A stretch of DNA of 64,000 nt. It comes from Paracoccus zhejiangensis. Its GTDB lineage: Bacteria > Pseudomonadota > Alphaproteobacteria > Rhodobacterales > Rhodobacteraceae. Positions within the stretch are counted from its first letter, which is position 1, and every line of letters begins with the position of its first letter. The notes under the pieces are model-generated. The model was not told the DNA's origin, did not search any database, and saw only the letters and a program-made list of their open reading frames with translations. Positions 23,558 to 32,939 of this stretch are shown in pieces. The position numbers were made by a program, and so were the translations under genes. The stretch lies in contig NZ_CP025430.1 in the NCBI RefSeq assembly GCF_002847445.1, forward strand, positions 3,087,001 to 3,151,000, given 5' to 3'.

Positions 23558-24102
23558 TCGCCCTGGCTGTCGGGCGACGCAGGGGCCGTTTCGTCCGAGA
23601 CCGGCACGCGGAAGGCCAGGAAGTTGCGACGTTCCTCGCGGTAGTAATACAACTCCTGCGTCAGGTCGTGGATCAGGAACCAGCCGAAGCCGCCTTCGGG
23701 CAGGTCGATCTCGCTGATCGCGGGGGCATCGGGGGGCAGCAGGCAGCCGGCCGGCAGCGAGATACCGTCATCGGTCACCGCGCAGGACAGCATGCCGGCA
23801 AGGCGGACGATGCAGAGATGGATCAGCGGCGCGGCGCGATGGCCGGCTTCCGACCCGGAATCCTCGCTGCTATCCGCTGCGCCGGGGCCGTGTTCGGCCA
23901 CGTTGTTCAGCACCTCGGCCAGCACAAGCTCCAGCCGGCCAAGCGCATCCTCATCGATCTCGGCGGCAAACCGGCGGCGGATGTCGGTCAGCGTGTCGCG
24001 GACGATCCGGGCCTCGGCGCGCAGGACGCGGTGAAACATGGTCTGGGCCGGCCGGCTCATTTCGCCGGTCTTCTCGGAATCGAGGTTCTTCGCGGTATTC
24101 AT
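23539..24102 (-). CDS. RsbW-like anti-sigma factor / histidine-kinase-type ATPase
   Basis: 187 aa. A GHKL ATPase fold is indicated by the N-box LVLAEVLNNVAEHG (residues about 59-72) and the G-box GGFGWFLIHDL (about 137-147). A Ser/Glu/Gly-rich insertion (GPGAADSSEDSGSEAG) follows the N-box and is longer than in classical RsbW. Such proteins bind and phosphorylate a STAS partner and sequester a sigma factor or other target. The STAS partner is the gene directly upstream (one-base overlap, TGATG). No sigma factor or PP2C phosphatase is nearby. Confidence 0.85.
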   Translation of the reverse strand: MNTAKNLDSEKTGEMSRPAQTMFHRVLRAEARIVRDTLTDIRRRFAAEIDEDALGRLELVLAEVLNNVAEHGPGAADSSEDSGSEAGHRAAPLIHLCIVRLAGMLSCAVTDDGISLPAGCLLPPDAPAISEIDLPEGGFGWFLIHDLTQELYYYREERRNFLAFRVPVSDETAPASPDSQGDQFSKD

Positions 24103-24434
24103 CAGCCGGCCTCCCTTGCCTGATCGGGCGCGGCCGAGATGTTGAACACGCTGTCCATCCGGGTCAGCCGGAAGACCCGTTCGACATTCGGCGTCAGGCC
24201 GCGCAGGACCAGCGGGATGCCGTCAGGCATGGCCTTGTGGATGGCGATCATCGCGCCAAGGCCGGAACTGTCCATGAAATCGACCCGCTGCAGGTCCAGA
24301 AGCACGGTCTTGCGGCTGGTCGACACGATCTCGCGCATCCGGTCCTTGAAGCTGGTTGCCACGGCGGCATCCAGTCGCGGCTCTGCAATCGTGACGAGGA
24401 TCTGGTGCAGATCCGGCACAACGATCAGGTTCAT
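24102..24434 (-). CDS. STAS-domain anti-sigma factor antagonist (RsbV-like)
   Basis: 110 aa single STAS domain. The phosphorylation site region is DFMDSSGLGAMIAIHK, with the conserved Ser near residue 57. Unphosphorylated, such proteins release the target from the RsbW-like kinase. It is the first gene of a two-gene leftward unit with that kinase. Together they form a partner switch whose output is not encoded in the window. Confidence 0.92.
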   Translation of the reverse strand: MNLIVVPDLHQILVTIAEPRLDAAVATSFKDRMREIVSTSRKTVLLDLQRVDFMDSSGLGAMIAIHKAMPDGIPLVLRGLTPNVERVFRLTRMDSVFNISAAPDQAREAG

Positions 24435-24744
24435 CGGCGCATCCCTTGCAGATTCGGTTCCGGGATCCTGAATAGGGCCAAGACGTTACCATCCGGTAAG
24501 CGCGGCACGGGTCGGCGTGGTCCGATTCCGACAATTCGAACCACCTTGCCTGCCGCCGGCGATCTCGGAGAGGCCCGGCAGCCTCACTTCACGCCCGAAA
24601 TCGTGGCAAGAGGCGGGCAATGCGCTGATCCGGCGGAACTTTCCGCAAAGTTTCGCGCTTGGCTTCTAGACTTTGGCGCTGCGCTTGCTGATCATCGCGG
24701 AACGCAACGGCTCGTGAACAGGGCCAGCCGCGGAAGGGGGGGAC
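24435..24744. other. Divergent intergenic region between the partner switch and the ATP-grasp gene
   Basis: 310 bp without a convincing gene. It must hold the promoters of both units. One small dyad TTACC/GGTAA (24487-24500, ATCC centre) is visible, plus a purine-rich ribosome site (GGAAGGGGGG) just before 24745. No strong -35/-10 pair was recognised. Confidence 0.5.
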
Positions 24745-26154
24745 ATGAATTTCTATAACGAGATGTACGAGGGCGAGAACGTCCGCGAACCCTATGCGCG
24801 CCTGCGCAGCTGGGTCGAGACCATGCCCGACGATTTCCGCCAGATGAAGCAGGCCGAGGCCGAGGACCTGTTCCGCCGCATCGGCATTACCTTCGCCGTC
24901 TATGGCGAGGGCGGCGATCCCGACCGGCTGATCCCCTTCGACATGATGCCCCGGGTCTTCGAACAGGCCGAATGGCGCAGGCTGGAACGCGGCATCAAGC
25001 AGCGGGCGCGGGCGCTGAACGCCTTTCTGCGCGATGTCTATGGCCGGGCCGAGATCGTGCGTGCGGGGCGCATTCCGGCAAGGCTGGTATATCAGAACGA
25101 GGCCTACGAGAAATCCGTGGTCGGTGTGGTGCCGCCGCGCGGGGTCTATTCCCACATCATCGGCATCGACCTTGTGCGCACCGGCAAGGATGATTTCTTC
25201 GTGCTCGAGGACAATTGCCGCACGCCGTCGGGCGTCAGCTACATGCTGGAAAACCGCGAGATCATGATGCGCATGTTCCCGCAGCTTTTCCGCAACAACC
25301 GGATCGAGCCGGTGGACCAGTATCCCGAACTCTTGCGCCGGACGCTGGAATCGGTGGCGCCTGCCAAGTGCCAGGACCGGCCGACCTGCGTGATCCTGAC
25401 GCCGGGCCATTTCAACAGCGCCTATTACGAGCACAGTTTCCTTGCGAACCTCATGGGGGTGGAACTGGTCGAGGGGCAGGACCTCTTTGTCGATGGCGAA
25501 TTCGTCTACATGCGCACCACGCAGGGTCCCAAGCGCGTCGACGTGATCTATCGCCGGCTCGACGACCCCTATCTTGACCCGCTGTGCTTCCGCCCCGATT
25601 CCATGCTGGGCGTGCCGGGGCTGATGGACGTCTATCGCTCGGGCGGGGTGACGATCTGTTCGGCCCCCGGCGCCGGCGTGGCCGATGACAAGGCCATCTA
25701 TACCTTCGTCCCCGAGATGGTGCGCTTCTACCTGGGCGAGGAACCGCTGCTGAAGAACGTGCAGACCTGGACGCTGTGGAAACCCGACGACTACAAGTAT
25801 GTCATGGAGAACCTGCCGGACCTGGTGGTGAAGGAGGTTCACGGCTCGGGTGGATACGGGATGCTGGTCGGGCCGAAATCGACCAAGGCCGAGATCGAGG
25901 AGTTCCGCAAGAAGATCGAGGCCGATCCGTCCAATTACATCGCACAGCCCACGCTGGCCCTGTCGACCTGTCCGACCTTCGTCGAGGAGGGAATCGCGCC
26001 CCGGCATGTGGACCTCAGGCCCTATTGCCTCTGCGGTGACCGGATCGAACTGGTGCCGGGCGGTTTGACCCGCGTGGCGCTGCGCGAGGGATCGCTGGTG
26101 GTGAACTCGTCGCAGGGCGGCGGGGTCAAGGACACCTGGGTTCTGACGGAATAA
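24745..26154 (+). CDS. Circularly permuted ATP-grasp protein (CP_ATPgrasp_2, DUF404/407)
   Basis: 469 aa, full length for the family. Characteristic segments are YGRAEIVRAGRIPARLVYQNE, LEDNCRTPSGVSYMLENRE, FVPEMVRFYLGEEPLLKNV and VKEVHGSGGYGMLVGP, with the last contributing the ATP site. ATP-grasp enzymes join a carboxylate to an amine; this family always travels with an alpha-E protein and a transglutaminase and has been predicted to make a small peptide or tag. The next gene starts 14 bp downstream. Here the Anbu protease that often completes the set lies 5 kb further on. Confidence 0.92.
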   Translation: MNFYNEMYEGENVREPYARLRSWVETMPDDFRQMKQAEAEDLFRRIGITFAVYGEGGDPDRLIPFDMMPRVFEQAEWRRLERGIKQRARALNAFLRDVYGRAEIVRAGRIPARLVYQNEAYEKSVVGVVPPRGVYSHIIGIDLVRTGKDDFFVLEDNCRTPSGVSYMLENREIMMRMFPQLFRNNRIEPVDQYPELLRRTLESVAPAKCQDRPTCVILTPGHFNSAYYEHSFLANLMGVELVEGQDLFVDGEFVYMRTTQGPKRVDVIYRRLDDPYLDPLCFRPDSMLGVPGLMDVYRSGGVTICSAPGAGVADDKAIYTFVPEMVRFYLGEEPLLKNVQTWTLWKPDDYKYVMENLPDLVVKEVHGSGGYGMLVGPKSTKAEIEEFRKKIEADPSNYIAQPTLALSTCPTFVEEGIAPRHVDLRPYCLCGDRIELVPGGLTRVALREGSLVVNSSQGGGVKDTWVLTE

Positions 26155-26168
26155 GGGAGGGACAGGAC

Positions 26169-27125
26169 ATGCTCAGCCGCACCGCCTCGAACCTGTTCTG
26201 GATGGGCCGCCATCTGGAACGCGCCGAAACCGCCGCCCGCCTTCTGGATGTGGGCCAGCGCATCACGCTGATGCCCAATACCGACGAGGGTTATCAGAGT
26301 GAATGGGCCTCGCTGTTGCAGGCCTCAGGAACATCGGATGCCTTTGCCGCGAAATACGGCGCCGTGACGCAGGAGAAAATCGAGGAATTCCTGTTCTTCG
26401 ACCGCGACAACCCCTCGTCGGTGGTGTCCTGCCTGCAGCAGGCCCGCGAGGGCGGGCGGATCGTGCGCACCGCGCTGACCGGGCAGGTCTGGGACGCGCT
26501 CAATGTCGCCTACCAGGATCTACGCAAGATCGAGAAGACGCCGCGTGACAAGATCGACATGGCAGAACTGACCGATTTCACCACGCGCCACGCCTCGACC
26601 GTGCGCGGTGCGATCAACGCGACGCAGCTGCGTAATGACGGCTGGCATTTCATGAATCTCGGCTATTGCCTCGAGCGTGCGGATGCGACCGCGAGGCTGC
26701 TTGACGTGAAATACTTCGTGCTACTGCCGCGCATCGAGTTCGTTGGGTCAGGACTCGACACCTATCAATGGCAGGTGATCCTGCGCGCCCTGTCGGCGCA
26801 CCGGGCCTTTCACTGGGCCTATGGCGGCGATGTGACGGCGGGACGGGTGGCCGATTTCCTGATCCTGAACGGGGAAAGCCCGCGCTCGCTGATCACCTCG
26901 CTTTACGAGGCCGTCTGGCATCTAGAAGGGCTGGCCCGTCGCTATGGCGACAAGGTGCCGACCACCGCGCGCGACAAGGCGCGCGAGGTCTTGGAACGCC
27001 TGCAGAACCAAGAGATCGACACCATCTTCGACGACGGGCTGCACGAGTTTCTGACCTGGTTCATCACCGATATCGGCAAGGTCGCCTCGCTGGTGCATCA
27101 GGACTATCTGCAAGGGGGGGTCTAG
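26169..27125 (+). CDS. Alpha-E domain protein (DUF403)
   Basis: 318 aa, nearly all alpha-helical, with the family start MLSRTASNLFWMGRHLERAETAARLLD and a second copy-like block NLGYCLERADATARLLDVKY near residue 165. The repeated ER-A-ARLLD motifs suggest two related helical halves. It has no known activity by itself and is thought to work with the ATP-grasp protein. It sits between the ATP-grasp and transglutaminase genes, with gaps of 14 and 3 bases, so the three are one operon. Confidence 0.92.
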   Translation: MLSRTASNLFWMGRHLERAETAARLLDVGQRITLMPNTDEGYQSEWASLLQASGTSDAFAAKYGAVTQEKIEEFLFFDRDNPSSVVSCLQQAREGGRIVRTALTGQVWDALNVAYQDLRKIEKTPRDKIDMAELTDFTTRHASTVRGAINATQLRNDGWHFMNLGYCLERADATARLLDVKYFVLLPRIEFVGSGLDTYQWQVILRALSAHRAFHWAYGGDVTAGRVADFLILNGESPRSLITSLYEAVWHLEGLARRYGDKVPTTARDKAREVLERLQNQEIDTIFDDGLHEFLTWFITDIGKVASLVHQDYLQGGV

Positions 27126-27128
27126 GCC

Positions 27129-27938
27129 ATGAGACTGCAAATTCTGCATGAAACCGTCTATGGCTATGATCAGCCGATCCGCAACCTGGTGCAGAGCCTG
27201 CGGCTGACGCCCACGGTCTTCGAGGGGCAGAAGACCCACGAATGGTCGATCGACGTGACCGGCGGGATGCGCGGCCCCGGCTTTCGCGACGGCGCCGGCG
27301 ACTGGATCGAGGGCTGGACGGTGCGCGGCCCGGTCGAGGAGATCGCCGTGCGGGTCTCGGGCCGAATCGACACGCGCGACACGGCGGGGGTCTTGCGCGG
27401 CCATCGCGAGCAGATCCACCCGCTGGCCTATCTGCGCGACACCAAGCCCACCCGTGTCGATGACGGGCTGCGCGCGCTGGCCGGGTCGGTCACCTCGGCC
27501 GCCGATCACCTCGATCTTGCGCATCAGCTGTCTGCGGCTGTCGGCGCGGCGATCCGCTATACCAACGGCGTCACCGAGTCCCTGACCACCGCCGCCGAGG
27601 CGCTGGCCCTGGGCGAGGGGGTCTGCCAGGACCACGCCCATGCACTGATCGCCGTGGCGCGCGAGCGTGACCTGCCGGCGCGCTATGTCTCGGGCTACCT
27701 GCATTCGACCGAGGACGGGCAGAGCCATGACGCCGCCCATGCCTGGGCCGAGGTCTTTGTCGAGGGTCTGGGCTGGGTCGGCTTCGACGCCGCCAACCAT
27801 TGCTGCCCGGACGAGCGTTATGTGCGGCTGGCCTCGGGGCTGGACGCGCAGGATGCCGCGCCGATCCGGGGTGTGGCCATGGGCATGGCGACCGAGAAGC
27901 TGGCCGTGGCGGTGCGGGTCGAGGAGATCGAGCAATAA
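27129..27938 (+). CDS. Transglutaminase-like cysteine peptidase family protein
   Basis: 269 aa. The N-terminal beta domain (MRLQILHETVYGYDQPIRN) is the bacterial transglutaminase N-region, followed by the core with Cys166 (GEGVCQDHAHAL), His204 (DAAHAWAEVF) and Asp220 (GFDAANH), the full catalytic triad. Members cleave or form isopeptide bonds; in this operon it could attach or remove the product of the ATP-grasp/alpha-E pair. It is the last gene of the three-gene unit. No signal peptide is present, so it acts in the cytoplasm. Confidence 0.93.
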   Translation: MRLQILHETVYGYDQPIRNLVQSLRLTPTVFEGQKTHEWSIDVTGGMRGPGFRDGAGDWIEGWTVRGPVEEIAVRVSGRIDTRDTAGVLRGHREQIHPLAYLRDTKPTRVDDGLRALAGSVTSAADHLDLAHQLSAAVGAAIRYTNGVTESLTTAAEALALGEGVCQDHAHALIAVARERDLPARYVSGYLHSTEDGQSHDAAHAWAEVFVEGLGWVGFDAANHCCPDERYVRLASGLDAQDAAPIRGVAMGMATEKLAVAVRVEEIEQ

Positions 27939-28022
27939 AGCAGCCCCGGGCACGGCCGCTGCGACGAGATGTCCGAAATCTCTGCTTGAGTTGCGGCCCG
28001 TCGCGGCGCGATCAATAGGGCC

Positions 28023-29285
28023 ATGAAGCCCAAGATCCTGACCACCTTGCCCGGCTATACGCGCGCGGGGTTTCTGGCCGATCTCGCCGCCGGGATTACC
28101 GTGGCGATGGTCGCCATGCCGCTGAGCATCGCCATTGCCATCGCCTCGGGCGCCGAGCCGGCAACCGGGCTGGTAACCGCGATCGTGGCGGGCTTCCTGG
28201 TCTCGGCCCTTGGCGGCAGCCGGGTGCAGATCGGCGGCCCGACAGGGGCTTTCATCGTCGTGGTCTATGGCGTCATTGCCGAGCATGGTCGGGACGGGCT
28301 GGTCATCGCCACCTTCATGGCCGGGATCATCCTCTTGATCGCCGGGCGCCTGCGCGCCGGGCGGCTGATCGCGCTGGTGCCCGAGCCGGTGATCAACGGT
28401 TTCACCATCGGCATCGCCATCATCATCGCCACCAGCCAGGTCAAGGATCTGCTGGGAATGCAGATCGCCCATGAGCCGGCGGATTTCATCGAGAAGATCC
28501 CGGCGCTGTGGCAGGCACGCGAGACGATCAGCCCGGCCAGCCTTGCCATCGGGCTGGCGACCATGGCGGGGGTCATTGCCCTGCGCCGCGCCTTTCCGCG
28601 CCTGCCGGGGCTGATCCTTGCGGTCGGCGCGGCTTCGGCGTTGGTCGCGGTGCTGAATCTGCCGGTGGACAGCATTGGCTCGCGCTTCGGCGCCTTGCCC
28701 TCGGGCCTGCCGATGCCGGCGCTGCCCGATCTCGGCTATCACCGGATGATCGAACTGTTGCCCTCGGCGCTGGTCATCGCCTTTCTGGCGGGGGTGGAGT
28801 CGCTCCTCTCGGCCATCGTCGCCGACCGGATGATCGGCGGAGCGCATCGGCCCAATGCCGAGCTGGTGGCGCAGGGCGCGGCCAATCTGGGCTCGGCGCT
28901 GTTCGGCGGCCTGCCGGCCACCGGGGCCATCGCGCGGACGGCAACCAATGTGCGCGCGGGCGGGCGCACGCCGGTGGCGGGGATGGTCCATGCGCTCACG
29001 ATCCTCGTGGTGATGCTGGTTGCCGCCCCGCTGGCCGGCTACCTCGCGATGCCGGCGCTGGCTGGGCTTCTCATTCTGACCGCGTGGAACATGAGCGAAC
29101 CGCATCGCTGGGGCGAATATCTGCGCGCCCCGCCCTCGGACCGCTTTCTGATGGCGCTGACGCTGGTGCTGACGGTCTTGACCGATCTGGCGCTGGCCAT
29201 CGGTGTCGGGGTTGGCGTCGGCCTCGCCTTGCGTATGCTGAGGCGCGATGTTCCCCCTGCCGACTGGCAGCCGCCCGAAAGGTGA
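28023..29285 (+). CDS. SulP-family anion transporter lacking the STAS domain
   Basis: 420 aa of membrane protein with the SulP signatures DLAAGITVAMVAMPLSIAIAIASG and GPTGAFIVVVYGVIAEHG, and GGLPATGAIARTATNVRAGGRTP. Typical SulP proteins are about 550 aa and end in a cytoplasmic STAS domain; here the chain stops at PADWQPPER just after the last helix. It probably moves sulfate, bicarbonate or a dicarboxylate across the inner membrane. It starts 84 bp after the transglutaminase gene and is followed after five bases by a GNAT gene. Confidence 0.9.
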   Translation: MKPKILTTLPGYTRAGFLADLAAGITVAMVAMPLSIAIAIASGAEPATGLVTAIVAGFLVSALGGSRVQIGGPTGAFIVVVYGVIAEHGRDGLVIATFMAGIILLIAGRLRAGRLIALVPEPVINGFTIGIAIIIATSQVKDLLGMQIAHEPADFIEKIPALWQARETISPASLAIGLATMAGVIALRRAFPRLPGLILAVGAASALVAVLNLPVDSIGSRFGALPSGLPMPALPDLGYHRMIELLPSALVIAFLAGVESLLSAIVADRMIGGAHRPNAELVAQGAANLGSALFGGLPATGAIARTATNVRAGGRTPVAGMVHALTILVVMLVAAPLAGYLAMPALAGLLILTAWNMSEPHRWGEYLRAPPSDRFLMALTLVLTVLTDLALAIGVGVGVGLALRMLRRDVPPADWQPPER

Positions 29286-29290
29286 CCCCG

Positions 29291-29773
29291 ATGCTGATCC
29301 GACCGCTGGACCCGGCAGCCGACCTGCCGCTGGTCGCGGCTTTCTATGCCGATGCCCCGGATTACTGGCTCTTGGCCGAGGGTGTGCTGCCCGGCCCCGA
29401 AAAGGCGCGCGACTTCTTCACCGACTGCCCGCCCGGCTCCGATCCGGCTGCCGCGCATCGGCTGGGGCTGTTTCTGGATGATCGCCTGTCGGGGTTGGTG
29501 GAACTCTCCTTCGGTTTCCCCGAGCCCGAGGACGCCTATCTGGGTCTGATGATCCTCGGTCCCTGGGCGCAGGGCGGCGGGCATGGCGCGCGGGCGCTGG
29601 CCCATGTCGAGGCTTTGGCGCGGCAGGCCGGCTGCCCGCGCCTCTATCTGGGCGTGCTGGGCCGCAATCCGCGTGGGCGGGCCTTCTGGCAGCGCGAAGG
29701 CTTTGTGGCAACGGGCATCAGCCGTGTCACCGATCAGGGCGACAGGGTTCACCGGATGATGAAGCCCCTGTAA
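29291..29773 (+). CDS. GNAT-family N-acetyltransferase
   Basis: 160 aa. The acetyl-CoA binding motif is in LGPWAQGGGHGARALAHVEALAR (residues about 91-113), with a C-terminal beta strand RAFWQREGFVATG typical of GNATs. The substrate is unknown. The ATG follows the SulP stop by five bases, so it is co-transcribed with the transporter. It converges with the nucleotidase gene nine bases further on. Confidence 0.88.
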   Translation: MLIRPLDPAADLPLVAAFYADAPDYWLLAEGVLPGPEKARDFFTDCPPGSDPAAAHRLGLFLDDRLSGLVELSFGFPEPEDAYLGLMILGPWAQGGGHGARALAHVEALARQAGCPRLYLGVLGRNPRGRAFWQREGFVATGISRVTDQGDRVHRMMKPL

Positions 29774-29782
29774 CCCGCCGCG

Positions 29783-31756
29783 TCAGAGCGTGATCCGATA
29801 CCGCGCGAATCCGTCCGCGCCATCGCCCGCCGCCTTGATGGTCAGGCCCTTCACCTGATCCAGATAATCCGCCGCCTTCGGGCCGGTGTCGAACAGCACG
29901 GTTGCGCCATTCAGCGGCGCAAAGCTCCAGTTGCCATCCGCCGCCGGGTCGATGGTCCCCTGATCGACGATATAGCGCACGATGATGTCGCGGTTGGTGT
30001 CCGGCCCCTCGAAGACGATGGTGCTGCCGTCATTGCCGGGGAAGGTGCCGCCCCCGCCGGCGCGATAATTGTTCGTCGCCACGATGAATTCCGCCGCCGG
30101 ATCGATGGGCTTCCCGTCGAAGGTCAGACCGACGATCCGGTTCGCCCCATCATCCACCAGCACCCCCTCGCTGTCGAATTTAGACGGCTGCGACAGGTCG
30201 ATCTGATAGCTGACCCCGTCGATCACGTCGAAATTGTAGCTGGGGAAATCCGGGTTCAGCAGGATCTGGTCGGCCTCGCCCGGGGTGATCTGGTTGAACA
30301 TGCCGGCGCTGCGTTCCAGCCAGTCCTTGACCTCTGCGCCGGTGATCTTCACCGCGCGGATGGTGTTCGGATAGAGATAGAGATCGGCGACATTCTTGAT
30401 GGCGATGTCACCCGTCGGCACATCAGTATAATACTCGGGACCACCTCGCCCGCCGGCCTTGAAGGGCGCCCCAGCCGAAAGGATCGGCAGGCCGGCATTC
30501 GGCGTGCCCTCCATCATCTGGGCGATATACCAGGTCTGGGCATTGGTGACGATCTGGACGCTCGGATCATCGGCCACCAGCGCGAAATAGCTGTAAAGCG
30601 GCGCCGTGGTCTTGCCGACCGCGCGGCGGATGTAATCCAGCGTCGCCTCGTGCTCGGCTTTCACGCTGTCCTCGACCGCGACGACACTTTCGACCAGCGG
30701 CACGATGCTGCGATCCTCCTTGCGTTCGAAGATCGGCCGCGCCTCGACCGTGTGACCGGCGATTTTCCAGGCATCGCCCTCGCGCTCCAGCATGAGGTCG
30801 ATCAGCCCCATATGGCTGCCCCAGAAGCCTGCCATCACCGCCGGCTTGCCGGCCAGCGTGCCGGCCTGAATATCGGCGCCCTCGATGCCCTCGTAATCCG
30901 GGCCGGGGAAGACCAGATGCTGATGCCCGGTCAGCACCACGTCGATGCCCTCGACCCCGGCCAGCGCCAGCGCCGCATTCTCGGCATCAGGCTCAAGCGG
31001 CAGCGGGTCGATGCCGGTATGGGCCAGCGCGATGACCAGATCCACGCCCTCGGCCTTGAGCTTCGGCACCCAAGCCTCGGCCGCCTCGACCATGCCGCGC
31101 GCGGTGACGTTGCCCTCCAGATGCTTGCGGTCCCATTGCATGATCTGCGGCGGCACGAAGCCGATCAGACCGATGCGGATCGGATGGGTCGCGCCCGCGC
31201 CATCGGTCAACTCGCGCTCCAGCACCGCATAGGGCGGGACCAGCGTGGCATCCTGATCGGCGGTCTCGCCCGCGACCGTCGCCACATTGCAGCAGATGAT
31301 CGGGAAATTGGCGCCCGACAGGGTGTTCTTGAGGAAAGTCAGGCCATAGTTGAACTCGTGGTTCCCCAGCGTGCCGCCCTCGACGCCGACGGTGTTCATC
31401 GCGGTGACGATCGGGTGCATCTCGCCCTGCGCCATGCCGCGTTCATAGGCGATGTAATCGCCAAGCGGGTTGCCCTGCAGGAAATCGCCATTGTCCAGCA
31501 GGATCGAATTCGTCGCCTCGGCCCGGACTGCGCCCACCAGCGCCGCCGTTCGGGCAAGGCCGACGGTATCGACCGGCTTGTCGGCGTAATAGTCATAGGG
31601 CCAGACATGCACATGCAGGTCGGTCGTCTCCATGATCCGCAGATGTGCCTGCCCCGCCTGCGCCCGCACCGAGAAGGGGTGCAGCACGACAAGACCGGCG
31701 GCGGCGACCGAGGTTGACAGGAAGCCGCGACGGGTGATGGTGGGGGTCATGGGCAT
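29783..31756 (-). CDS. cpdB: Periplasmic 2',3'-cyclic-nucleotide 2'-phosphodiesterase/3'-nucleotidase (CpdB-like)
   Basis: 657 aa, standard length. A Tat signal (TRRGFLSTSVAAAGL) precedes the metallophosphatase domain with TTDLHVHVWPYDYY (DLH metal site), DNGDFLQGNPLGDY, TLGNHEFNYG and TGHQH motifs, and a C-terminal 5'-nucleotidase substrate domain (NNYRAGGGGTFPG near residue 570). It hydrolyses 2',3'-cyclic nucleotides and 3'-nucleotides outside the cytoplasm for phosphate and nucleoside recovery. The start at 31756 has a GGAG ribosome site; MTP at 31750 is also possible. Confidence 0.93.
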   Translation of the reverse strand: MPMTPTITRRGFLSTSVAAAGLVVLHPFSVRAQAGQAHLRIMETTDLHVHVWPYDYYADKPVDTVGLARTAALVGAVRAEATNSILLDNGDFLQGNPLGDYIAYERGMAQGEMHPIVTAMNTVGVEGGTLGNHEFNYGLTFLKNTLSGANFPIICCNVATVAGETADQDATLVPPYAVLERELTDGAGATHPIRIGLIGFVPPQIMQWDRKHLEGNVTARGMVEAAEAWVPKLKAEGVDLVIALAHTGIDPLPLEPDAENAALALAGVEGIDVVLTGHQHLVFPGPDYEGIEGADIQAGTLAGKPAVMAGFWGSHMGLIDLMLEREGDAWKIAGHTVEARPIFERKEDRSIVPLVESVVAVEDSVKAEHEATLDYIRRAVGKTTAPLYSYFALVADDPSVQIVTNAQTWYIAQMMEGTPNAGLPILSAGAPFKAGGRGGPEYYTDVPTGDIAIKNVADLYLYPNTIRAVKITGAEVKDWLERSAGMFNQITPGEADQILLNPDFPSYNFDVIDGVSYQIDLSQPSKFDSEGVLVDDGANRIVGLTFDGKPIDPAAEFIVATNNYRAGGGGTFPGNDGSTIVFEGPDTNRDIIVRYIVDQGTIDPAADGNWSFAPLNGATVLFDTGPKAADYLDQVKGLTIKAAGDGADGFARYRITL

Positions 31757-31797
31757 CGTCTGCTCCTGCGCATTGGGGATGAGGGAAGGCTAGCATC

Positions 31798-32832
31798 ATG
31801 TGGTCCGAAGACAAGCTGAAGGCCCTCAGGGCGCAATTTGCCGAGGGCGCGGGCGGTGACATCGCCGACCCGGATTTCGCCCGCATCGCCAAACTGATCT
31901 TCAAGGATGGCGACCGGCGACGCGCGCCCTATGCCGGGCTGCCGACCTTTCTGGATGCCCCGGTTCAGGACGGCGATCCCTCGGGCCTGCAGGTGGCGAT
32001 CTACGGCATGCCGATGGATCTGGCGGTGACGAACCGCAACGGCGCGCGCTTCGGCCCGCGTGCTCTGCGCGCCATCGAGCGGGTCGGCCCTTATAATGAC
32101 GCGCTTGGCACCGCGCCGGTGCACGAGATGGCGGTGGCCGATATCGGCGACGTGCCCTTCCGCTCGCGTTTCGACCTGCACCAGAGCCTCGACGACATCA
32201 CCGCTTTCGTCGACCGCATCCTTGCCGCCGGGGCCTTGCCGCTTGGCGTCGGGGGCGATCATTCGGTCAGCCATGCGGTCCTGCGCGCGGTGGGGCGCGA
32301 CCGGCCGGTGGGCATGATCCATATCGACGCCCATTGCGACACCGGCGGCAGCTATGAGGGCGAGAAGTTCCATCATGGCGGCCCCTTCCGCAATGCGGTG
32401 CTGGACGGCGTTCTGGACCCCGAGCGCACCATCCAGATCGGCATCCGCGGCGCCTCGGGCTATGTGTGGGAGTTTTCTTATGCCTCGGGCATGACCGTGG
32501 TGCATGGCCGCGAGGTCTCCGAGGATCGCATCCCCGAGATCATCGCGCAGGCCCGCGCGGTGGCGGGTGACGGGCCGGTTTATGTCAGCTTCGACATCGA
32601 CAGCCTCGATCCGGCCTATGCACCGGGAACCGGCACGCCCGAGATCGGCGGGCTTTCGACCCGCGAGGCACTGGCGATCCTGCGCGGTCTGAAGGGGCTG
32701 AACATCGTCGGCGGCGACGTGGTCGAGGTCGCGCCCGCCTATGACGCCACCAACAACACCGCCCATGCCGGGGCGCAGATGCTGTTCGAGATCCTGTCGC
32801 TGATGCAGTTCAGCCCGGCGCTGAAGGGGTGA
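31798..32832 (+). CDS. Ureohydrolase (agmatinase/arginase family)
   Basis: 344 aa. All binuclear manganese ligands are visible: GGDHS (residues about 156-160), HIDAHCDT (about 177-184) and SFDIDSLDPAYAPGTGTPE (about 263-281). The N-terminal 60 residues are longer than in E. coli SpeB. Family members remove urea from agmatine, guanidinobutyrate or similar guanidines. Annotation as agmatinase is the usual default; guanidinobutyrase or a guanidine hydrolase are real alternatives. It is divergent from the nucleotidase gene (41 bp) and has a good ribosome site (GAGGGAAGG). Confidence 0.9.
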   Translation: MWSEDKLKALRAQFAEGAGGDIADPDFARIAKLIFKDGDRRRAPYAGLPTFLDAPVQDGDPSGLQVAIYGMPMDLAVTNRNGARFGPRALRAIERVGPYNDALGTAPVHEMAVADIGDVPFRSRFDLHQSLDDITAFVDRILAAGALPLGVGGDHSVSHAVLRAVGRDRPVGMIHIDAHCDTGGSYEGEKFHHGGPFRNAVLDGVLDPERTIQIGIRGASGYVWEFSYASGMTVVHGREVSEDRIPEIIAQARAVAGDGPVYVSFDIDSLDPAYAPGTGTPEIGGLSTREALAILRGLKGLNIVGGDVVEVAPAYDATNNTAHAGAQMLFEILSLMQFSPALKG

Positions 32833-32939
32833 GTCCTAGACATTTGGTCACGGCTGGAACGGGCGTTCCTCGCAATGATTGCGGCGCGCGTCCCGTGAAC
32901 ATATGATGCCCGGCGACACTTGGACTGGACGATGGACGA

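Noticed and set aside
24487..24500. Operator for the partner switch (TTACC/GGTAA)
   Set aside because: A single five-base dyad is too weak to call a site in 310 bp.
26922..29105. 727-codon open frame on the minus strand
   Set aside because: It runs opposite the alpha-E, transglutaminase and SulP genes and has the composition of a shadow frame; no family motif is present.
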